Shown piece after piece: positions 56,162-61,448 of a DNA stretch of 61,448 nucleotides. This stretch comes from Thiorhodococcus mannitoliphagus. GTDB lineage: Bacteria; Pseudomonadota; Gammaproteobacteria; Chromatiales; Chromatiaceae. Where the stretch lies: positions 1 through 61,448 of the forward strand of contig NZ_JAAIJR010000024.1 of assembly GCF_010915725.1 (NCBI RefSeq), read 5' to 3'. The notes below the pieces were generated by a model. It worked only from the letters and a program-made list of their open reading frames with translations, made no database searches and was not told the origin of the DNA. Position numbers and translations under genes: made by a program. Positions within the stretch are counted from its first letter, which is position 1; the number at the start of each line of letters is the position of its first letter.

Positions 56162-56482
56162 ATGAGCAAGATTCTTGCGACATCCACGGGTACGGAGCTG
56201 GACTCGGCCATCGATCCGCGCTTCGGCCGCAGCGCCTATTTCGCCCTGATCGACCAGGGCACGGGTGCGCTCGAGGCAATCCCCAACCCCTTTCTCGATG
56301 CAGCGAGCGGCGCCGGTACCCAGGCCGCCCAATGGGTTCTCGAGCAGGGCGTAGACGTGCTCGTGACTGGACGTTGCGGTCCCAAGGCGGCGGCGGTGCT
56401 GGAAGGCTCCGGCGTCCGCGTGATCGAGGGTGCCTCGGGCAGCGTGCGCGAGGCCGTGGTCGAGGTCGCTGCTGAGCCATGA
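56162..56482 (+). CDS. NifX/NifB-C-terminal-like protein 2
   Basis: A second, 106-residue Nitro_FeMo-Co domain protein. It begins MSKILATSTGTELDSAIDPR, then FGRSAYFALIDQGTGALEAI and VLEQGVDVLVTGRCGPKAAA. A single conserved-looking Cys lies in GRCGPKA. It overlaps the next ATPase gene by 4 bases. Two different NifX-like paralogues in one operon suggest a heteromeric or two-step metal-cluster carrier. Confidence 0.88.
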   Translation: MSKILATSTGTELDSAIDPRFGRSAYFALIDQGTGALEAIPNPFLDAASGAGTQAAQWVLEQGVDVLVTGRCGPKAAAVLEGSGVRVIEGASGSVREAVVEVAAEP

Positions 56483-57342
56483 CGGCGCTCACCATCGCGG
56501 TCGCCAGCGGCAAGGGTGGAACCGGCAAGACCAGCGTCGCGGCCAGTCTGGCGCTCGCGGCGCCGAGTGCCCAGTACATCGACTGTGACGTCGAGACGCC
56601 GAACGGGCACCTCTTTCTCCATCCGGAGATTCGGCAGCGCGGTGAAGTGCGCATGCGCACGCCGCAGATCGACGCCGACAGCTGCACCCTCTGCGGCGAA
56701 TGCGCTCAGGCCTGCGAATTCAATGCACTCGCCGTGACCAGGGATAAGGTGCTGGTCTTCGCCGAGCTCTGCCACGGCTGTGGTGTCTGCTCCTACGTCT
56801 GCCGTGTGGAAGGCGCTATCACGGAGGTTCAGCGCGGCATCGGTCTGCTCGAGATGGGGGAATCCGCGCGCGCGGGTGAGGCGCCGCTGCAATTCGCCAA
56901 AGGCACGCTCAATATCGGCGAGACCGGCTCGGTCGGTGTCATCAAGGCGGTCAAGCAGTATGCGACCCATGATGGCTTGCGGGTGCTGGATGCGCCGGCT
57001 GGAACGGCCTGTCCCATGGTGGAGACGGTGCAGGGTGTCGACTACTGCCTGCTGGTCACCGAGCCGACCCCCTTCGGGCTGCATGACCTCAAGCTGGCGG
57101 TCGAGGTGGTCCGCAGGCTCGGCGTACCCTGCGGCGTGGTGCTGAATCGCTGTGATATCGGCGACGATCGGGTCAAGGACTACTGCCAAGCCGAGGAGAT
57201 TCCGCTGCTGATGGAGATCCCCTTCGAGCGTGGCCTGGCCGAGGCCTACGCGCGAGGTATTCCCTGGGTCGAGGCCAGGCCCGAGTACCGCGACAGGTTT
57301 CAGGGGCTAGTGCGGGCGATCCAAGAGGAGCTGGACTCATGA
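56479..57342 (+). CDS. MinD/Mrp-like ATPase with inserted two-cluster ferredoxin domain, 1
   Basis: A 287-residue P-loop NTPase. Its Walker A is SGKGGTGKTSV (deviant, lysine-rich), with D-C-D-V-E-T-P-N in the A' strand. An inserted 2x[4Fe-4S] ferredoxin module (about 70-115) has CTLCGECAQACEF and CHGCGVCSYVCRV. LDAPAGTACPMVETV follows, near the switch region. Such ferredoxin-bearing ATPases are linked to Fe-S or metal-cluster assembly and to the orange-protein complex in sulfate reducers. It is coupled to its neighbours by 4-base overlaps on both sides. Confidence 0.9.
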   Translation: MTALTIAVASGKGGTGKTSVAASLALAAPSAQYIDCDVETPNGHLFLHPEIRQRGEVRMRTPQIDADSCTLCGECAQACEFNALAVTRDKVLVFAELCHGCGVCSYVCRVEGAITEVQRGIGLLEMGESARAGEAPLQFAKGTLNIGETGSVGVIKAVKQYATHDGLRVLDAPAGTACPMVETVQGVDYCLLVTEPTPFGLHDLKLAVEVVRRLGVPCGVVLNRCDIGDDRVKDYCQAEEIPLLMEIPFERGLAEAYARGIPWVEARPEYRDRFQGLVRAIQEELDS

Positions 57343-58229
57343 AAGAGCTGACCATCCTGAGCGGCAAGGGCGGCACCGGCAAGACGACGGTCAGCGCCGC
57401 CTTCGCCTCCCTAGCGCCGAGCAAGGTGATGGCCGACTGCGATGTCGATGCCTCCAACCTGCATCTCTTGCTGGCTCCCGAGCCGCGGCAGAGTGCCGAT
57501 TTCATGGCCATGCGCAGTCCGCGCATCGATGCGGAGCTGTGCGCCGACTGCGGCTACTGCGAGTCCTGGTGCCGCTTCGACGCCATCAAGCTGGATTTCG
57601 ACGACGGCTATGTCATCGATGAACTCGCCTGCGAGCATTGCGGCCTCTGCGCCCTGGTCTGTCCCGAGACCGCGATCATCATGGAAGATCATGTCTGCGG
57701 CGAATGGATGGTCTCGGATACCGGCAAGGGGACCCTGGTCCACGCCCGGCTGGGCGTGGGCGAGGACAACAGCGGCAAGCTGGTCACGCTGGTGCGCCGC
57801 GAGGCACGGCGGGCGGCGGCGGCCGAGGGCGCGGCGCTCGTCCTCAACGATGGCCCACCCGGCATCGGCTGTCCGGCGACTGCGGCCATCACTGGTGCGG
57901 ACCTGGTGCTTGCCGTGACCGAGCCGACCCCGTCCGGCATGCACGACTTGGAGCGCGTGGCAGAGCTGTGCAAGCACTTCAAGGTGCCGCTCGGTGTCTG
58001 CACCAACAAGTATGACCTGGACGCCGAGAAGAGCGCGGCGATTCGCGATTGGTGCCAGTCGAGCGGCGTCGATCTGCTCGGCGAGATTCCCTTCGATCCG
58101 GCCGTCACCAAGGCGCTGATGGCGCAACGGACTGTGATCGACAGTGACTGCGGTGCCGTTTCGACCGCCGTCACCGCACTCTGGGAGGCGGTCTCGACCC
58201 GATTGGATCAGCTGCCCGGATCGCCGTAG
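57339..58229 (+). CDS. MinD/Mrp-like ATPase with inserted two-cluster ferredoxin domain, 2
   Basis: A 296-residue paralogue of the preceding ATPase. Walker A is SGKGGTGKTTV, with ADCDVDASNLHLLL after it. The ferredoxin module is CADCGYCESWCRF and CEHCGLCALVCPE, with LNDGPPGIGCPATAAITGAD in the switch region. The two genes probably encode a heterodimer that carries or delivers clusters with the NifX-like proteins. This is the last gene of the operon. Its 3' end overlaps the convergent lipoprotein gene by 22 bases. Confidence 0.9.
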   Translation: MKELTILSGKGGTGKTTVSAAFASLAPSKVMADCDVDASNLHLLLAPEPRQSADFMAMRSPRIDAELCADCGYCESWCRFDAIKLDFDDGYVIDELACEHCGLCALVCPETAIIMEDHVCGEWMVSDTGKGTLVHARLGVGEDNSGKLVTLVRREARRAAAAEGAALVLNDGPPGIGCPATAAITGADLVLAVTEPTPSGMHDLERVAELCKHFKVPLGVCTNKYDLDAEKSAAIRDWCQSSGVDLLGEIPFDPAVTKALMAQRTVIDSDCGAVSTAVTALWEAVSTRLDQLPGSP

Positions 58230-58549
58230 AAGACGTAGTTGGTCGAGTAGTCGCTGATCTCGAAATAGACCTTCTTTTCGCCGTTGTCCTGGACACCGTT
58301 CTGATTGGTGTCAAGCACGCCATAGCCAAAGCGGTATGGCCGCGCGCCGGCGCCCTGAGTGGCTCCGGCCGTGGTCAGCTTGTCGATCTTGATGAATCGG
58401 CGCACCAGCTTTTCGCCGGCGTAGACCTCCAGCACGCCGTCGGCGCCCGTCCAATTTTGCAGTGAGCGGCCGATCTTGTTCTGGGTCTCCTGGGTGCAGC
58501 CCGTTGCGATCAAGGCGGTGGTCGCGAGTGCCAGCAATGCTGTCTTCAT
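58208..58549 (-). CDS. Small putative lipoprotein
   Basis: A 113-residue exported protein with the lipoprotein signal MKTALLALATTALIATGC and lipobox I-A-T-G-C, so Cys18 would be lipidated. The mature part is short and tyrosine-rich, with LVRRFIKIDKLTTAG and DTNQNGVQDNGEKKVYFEIS; the D-x-N-x-N-G-x-x-D segment resembles a calcium-binding loop. I do not recognise the family. Its 3' end overlaps the convergent ATPase gene by 22 bases. Mobile repeats lie directly upstream. Confidence 0.75.
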   Translation of the reverse strand: MKTALLALATTALIATGCTQETQNKIGRSLQNWTGADGVLEVYAGEKLVRRFIKIDKLTTAGATQGAGARPYRFGYGVLDTNQNGVQDNGEKKVYFEISDYSTNYVFYGDPGS

Positions 58550-58598
58550 CCTCGTGCTCCTCTGTTGAAACGGAATAGAGAGCGGCCCGCTGTGCCGC

Positions 58599-58872
58599 TT
58601 AGAAAGCGTCCATCAAAAACTTCCCCCCTTTCGCAAAGGGCTAACTTCCCCCCCTTTAGCAAAGGGGGGCTAGGGGGGATTCCGGGCGGCATCGCTCGCA
58701 TCTGGGCCTTGATCATCGTTTCGTTGCGCCGATCGCTTGTGCCTATCTGTAGTCAGGGCTTCTAGCCCTGAGATCGTCAGGCCAAGATGGCCTGACTACA
58801 GAGTCAGCTTTGCAGCCGGCCGGAACGATGATCAAGGCTTGCATCGGGAAACAATTGATGGACACTTGCTTA
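58599..58872. mobile_element. 105-bp element, copy D, interrupted by a nested insertion
   Basis: The left end is TTAGAAAGCGTCCATCAA, and the right end TTGATGGACACTTGCTTA resumes after 58845. The internal CCCCCCTTTCGCAAAGGG hairpin is partly duplicated (58618-58665). The element is split within GCTCGCATC|GGGAAACAATTG by the 133-bp element at 58706-58838. Confidence 0.8.
58706..58838. mobile_element. 133-bp palindromic element nested in copy D
   Basis: The ends GCCTTGATCATCGTT and AACGATGATCAAGGC are inverted repeats. The centre holds the GTAGTCAGGGCTTCTAGCCC and GGCCAAGATGGCCTGACTAC hairpins. GCATC occurs on both sides (58698-58702 and 58841-58845), consistent with a 5-bp target duplication. 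A partial relative lies at 40151-40244. Confidence 0.75.
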
Positions 58873-59010
58873 GGCATTGTGCCATCAACCTAGAAAGCGC
58901 AGTTGCAACCGGACTCGAGCGTCGTGCAGCTCGGGGCCTGGCATGGTCAAATGGTGCCTTGGTGGCCGTGCGCGACCTCGTGGTGCGCGGCGCAGTGGAG
59001 CGGAGGGCAC

Positions 59011-59706
59011 ATGTCTCCCCAACCGAGACGCATCCTCATCGTCGAGGACGAGCAGGCGATCGCCGACACGCTCATCTACGCGCTGCGCACGGAAGGCTTT
59101 GGCACAAGCCATTGCCTGCTGGGGCGTGAGGGGCTCGCCCAGGCGAGTGACGGGGGCGTGGATCTCATGATCCTGGACATTGGCCTGCCGGACTTGAGCG
59201 GTTTCGAGGTTTGCCGTGAGCTGCGCCGGAGCAGCGAACTGCCCGTGCTCTTCCTGACCGCGCGCGGCGACGAGATCGATCGTATCGTCGGGCTGGAGCT
59301 GGGCGCGGACGACTATGTGGTCAAGCCCTTCAGTCCACGCGAGGTGGCGGTGCGGGTGCGCCGCATCCTGCATCGGCTGGCGCCCGAGCGGCTGGCCGCG
59401 TCACCGACCACGGAGAGTCCTTTCGAGATCGACGCGGCGCAACGCGCGATCCGCTACTACGGCACCGCGCTCGAGCTGACGCGCTATGAGTACGAGCTTC
59501 TGACAACCCTCATCGGCGCGCCGTCGCGCGTCTTCAGCCGCGCCCAGTTGATGCAGCACGTCTGGACCCACCCCGAGCACAGCCTGGAGCGTACCGTCGA
59601 TACTCACATCAAGACGCTGCGCGCCAAGCTGCGCGCGGTCCGCCCCGATCTGGACCTGATCCGCACCCACCGTGGCTTGGGCTATGCCTTGGAGATGCCG
59701 AGGTGA
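59011..59706 (+). CDS. creB: OmpR-family response regulator CreB
   Basis: A 231-residue two-component regulator. The receiver has acidic residues VEDE, phospho-acceptor Asp56 (MILDIGLPDLSG) and the conserved lysine in VVKPFSPRE. The OmpR-type winged-helix output includes LTRYEYELLTTLIGAPSRVF, SRAQLMQHVW and the C-terminal IRTHRGLGYALE. CreB identity rests on the partner kinase, which is clearly CreC. The ATG at 59011 follows GGAGGG; the longer frame from 58903 is unsupported. It overlaps creC by 4 bases. Confidence 0.92.
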   Translation: MSPQPRRILIVEDEQAIADTLIYALRTEGFGTSHCLLGREGLAQASDGGVDLMILDIGLPDLSGFEVCRELRRSSELPVLFLTARGDEIDRIVGLELGADDYVVKPFSPREVAVRVRRILHRLAPERLAASPTTESPFEIDAAQRAIRYYGTALELTRYEYELLTTLIGAPSRVFSRAQLMQHVWTHPEHSLERTVDTHIKTLRAKLRAVRPDLDLIRTHRGLGYALEMPR

Positions 59707-61175
59707 GGATCTCGCTCCAGGTCGCGGCCGGCTACTTTCTGATCGTCGGCTTGGCGGCCTGGTTCGTGCTGGATGTCTTCGTCGAAGAGGTCAAGCCAGG
59801 GGTGCGCGACACCATGGAAGACACCCTGATCGACAGCGCCAATCTCATCGCCGAACTCGTTGCGCCTGCCTTGACTGGCCCGCCGGAGCCAAGGGCCGCA
59901 GCAGGGGCGCGCATCGCCGCCGCGCTCGGGCGTTATCGCGGTCGGACCGTCGATGCAAGGATCTGGGGGCACAGCAAGCGCAGTCTCGATCTGCGGATCT
60001 TCGTCACCGATGCCGATGGCCGGGTCATCTACTCCACCGAGCCGGACCAGATCGGCCGCGACTACTCGCGCTGGAACGACGTCTATCTCACGCTTACGGG
60101 CCGCTACGGGGCGCGCTCCACGCGCATGCGTCCGGACGACGACACTTCATCGGTGATGCACGTGGCCGCCCCGATTCTGGATGCGGAGCGCATCCTTGGC
60201 GTCGTCAGCGTGGCCAAGCCGGGCAATAGCGTGGCGCCGATCGTGGAGGGCAGCAAGGCCAAGATTCGTGAGCGCGGCATGGTCCTCTTGGCCATCGCGG
60301 CGCTTATCGGCGGGCTCTTTACCTGGCATCTCACCCGAGCGATCGGGCGGTTGCGCCGTTACGCGCTCGCGGTCACGGCGGGCCGTCGCGGCACGCCGCC
60401 CCTCTCCAAGGCGCGCGAGCTTGCCGATCTGGCGGATGCCCTCGGGGAGATGCGCGAACGCTTGGAGGGCAAGCAATATGTCGAGCGTTATCTGCACACC
60501 CTGACGCATGAACTCAAGAGTCCCTTGGCGGCGATCCGTGGTGCCGCGGAGTTGCTGGGTGAGGCGGACATGCCGCCGGCCGAGCGGGTGCGATTCCTCG
60601 ACAACATCCGCGAGCAGTCGGATCGGCTGGCCCAGGTCGCCGAGCGTTTGTTGGAGCTGGCGCGCGTCGAGCAGCAGCAGACCCTCGCGGACTCTGAGCG
60701 CATCGATCTCACTACCCTGATCCGCAGCACTGCCGAGGCAGCCGCGCCGCTCGCCGCCCAGCGCGGCATTCGTCTCCAGGTCGACGCCGATGGGCCGCAT
60801 GAGGTCCAAGGCGATGCCTTCCTCTTGGGCCGCGCACTGGCGAACCTGCTCGATAACGCCCTAGGCTTTTCACCCGACGCGGGTCTGGTTGTATTCGCGC
60901 TGCGCGCCCTTGATCCAGAGGATCGCCGTGGGGCGCCGGCCCTGGTCGAGGTCTGCATCGACGACCAGGGCCCCGGCATTCCCGACTATGCAGCAGACAA
61001 GCTCTTCGAGCGCTTCTTCTCGCTGCCTTGTCCTGGGGCCAGCCGCAAAGGCACCGGCCTGGGCCTGAGCTTCGTCCGCGAGGTCGCCGAGCTGCATGGC
61101 GGATCTATCGAGCTGGAAAATCGCGCGCCAACCGGGGCGCGAGCGCGGTTGAGGCTGCCGACCTTGATGAGCTGA
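59703..61175 (+). CDS. creC: Sensor histidine kinase CreC
   Basis: A 490-residue inner-membrane kinase that in E. coli responds to carbon/redox status. N-terminal span GYFLIVGLAAWFVLDVFVEE, periplasmic domain with DYSRWNDVYLTLTGRYGARS and SSVMHVAAPILDAERILGVV, second span about 193-210, then HAMP-like linker. The HisKA domain has His269 in LTHELKSPLAAIRGAAELL. ATPase motifs are NLLDNALGFSP, DQGPGIPDYA and GTGLGLSFVREVAELHGG. The periplasmic motifs match E. coli CreC closely. No creD (inner-membrane protein) follows within the remaining 273 bases, and creA is not upstream. Confidence 0.95.
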   Translation: MRISLQVAAGYFLIVGLAAWFVLDVFVEEVKPGVRDTMEDTLIDSANLIAELVAPALTGPPEPRAAAGARIAAALGRYRGRTVDARIWGHSKRSLDLRIFVTDADGRVIYSTEPDQIGRDYSRWNDVYLTLTGRYGARSTRMRPDDDTSSVMHVAAPILDAERILGVVSVAKPGNSVAPIVEGSKAKIRERGMVLLAIAALIGGLFTWHLTRAIGRLRRYALAVTAGRRGTPPLSKARELADLADALGEMRERLEGKQYVERYLHTLTHELKSPLAAIRGAAELLGEADMPPAERVRFLDNIREQSDRLAQVAERLLELARVEQQQTLADSERIDLTTLIRSTAEAAAPLAAQRGIRLQVDADGPHEVQGDAFLLGRALANLLDNALGFSPDAGLVVFALRALDPEDRRGAPALVEVCIDDQGPGIPDYAADKLFERFFSLPCPGASRKGTGLGLSFVREVAELHGGSIELENRAPTGARARLRLPTLMS

Positions 61176-61448
61176 CCCGCCAGGTCTCATGAGTCCGTCA
61201 GATCCCTTGCGGTCTTTTTCCTCGGTGAAAGGCCCCCCTGTTGTCGTTCACGTTATTCTGCGAATTCTTCTCAGAATAATTCCCGCTAGAACTGCCAGTT
61301 TCCGCCACCGCTGCTGTCGAGGCCTGTGAGCCACGACGATGTCCGTCTTGGGCCTTCATGGTGGCAGCAGCCGGCCAGTTGCTGACATTCGGCCAACGCC
61401 AGCGAGCGACCGCAATGGCCTCTTCCGTGGACGTTGGAGTCCGTCTGC
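61176..61448. other. Window end, no gene recognised
   Basis: Noncoding-looking sequence after creC. ATTCTG (61255) and CAGAAT (near 61273) form a small AT-containing inverted repeat that may terminate creBC. The final 150 bases have no supported frame within the window; a gene could begin beyond it. Confidence 0.4.

Noticed and set aside
55765-56482. Nitrogen-fixation genes (nifX)
   Set aside because: Only the cofactor-binding fold is shared. The neighbours are DUF134 and MinD-type ATPases, no nif structural or assembly genes are present, and this gene set fits an ORP-like operon better.

Overview
The window looks like chromosome from a GC-rich gammaproteobacterial purple sulfur bacterium (Chromatiaceae-like). 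The reasons are a glycine/tyrosine-rich exported sulfur-globule-type protein (8115-8522), gammaproteobacterial housekeeping pairs (cmoA-cmoB, trkA-trkH, creB-creC, petA-type Rieske protein), a proton-pumping pyrophosphatase and a membrane-bound Ech hydrogenase. The genus is inferred, not proven. No rRNA, tRNA or CRISPR array was recognised.

Layout. 1-1200: a HicBA toxin-antitoxin pair cut by the window edge, a small element with 17-bp inverted ends, and a decayed BrnT/BrnA pair. 1263-6371: an encapsulated-ferritin homologue without an obvious cargo peptide, polyphosphate kinase, cmoA-cmoB and a molybdenum-cofactor-carrier-like protein. 6546-10472: a FUN14-like membrane protein, a conserved unknown, the sulfur-globule protein and an AmpG-type transporter. 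10894-18515: a 2.2-kb-codon hybrid sensor kinase with nine PAS domains, overlapping a REC-GGDEF diguanylate cyclase. 18748-25887: malic enzyme, a ParA-like ATPase paired with a truncated AlbA_2 protein, and the Trk potassium system. 25921-31215: echABCDEF directly downstream of trkAH. 31358-35616: a REP-associated transposase bracketed by its hairpins, apbE and hppA. 35840-42749: small membrane protein, sirtuin, HlyD-type adaptor with small membrane partner, a pseudogene split by a mobile repeat, Uma2 nuclease, and a divergent pirin/LysR pair. 42793-49449: a second giant PAS sensor kinase in an operon with a REC-DUF3369-GGDEF-EAL regulator. 50539-54413: AhpD-like protein, GAF-GGDEF cyclase and a fused PTS-EIIC/EAL protein. 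54496-58549: a lone Rieske protein, then a DUF134-NifX-NifX-MinD-MinD operon that resembles the orange-protein (ORP) complex genes, headed by a perfect 22-bp palindrome. 59011-61175: creBC.

How the genes work together. One theme is energy conservation and ion balance: Ech, H+-PPase, polyphosphate kinase, Trk, malic enzyme and a Rieske protein. A second is c-di-GMP signalling: four GGDEF/EAL proteins and two very large PAS kinases in about 44 kb. A third is small palindromic mobile DNA: a 124-bp element (two 97-98 percent identical copies, one with a 9-bp target duplication inside a gene), a 105-bp element with 18-bp inverted ends (several copies, one carrying a nested insertion), and three REP-hairpin families, one of them around a resident RAYT transposase.

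Most enzyme calls rest on clear family motifs. Start codons were chosen by homologue length and Shine-Dalgarno position, and operon, operator and mobile-element claims are inference unless stated otherwise.
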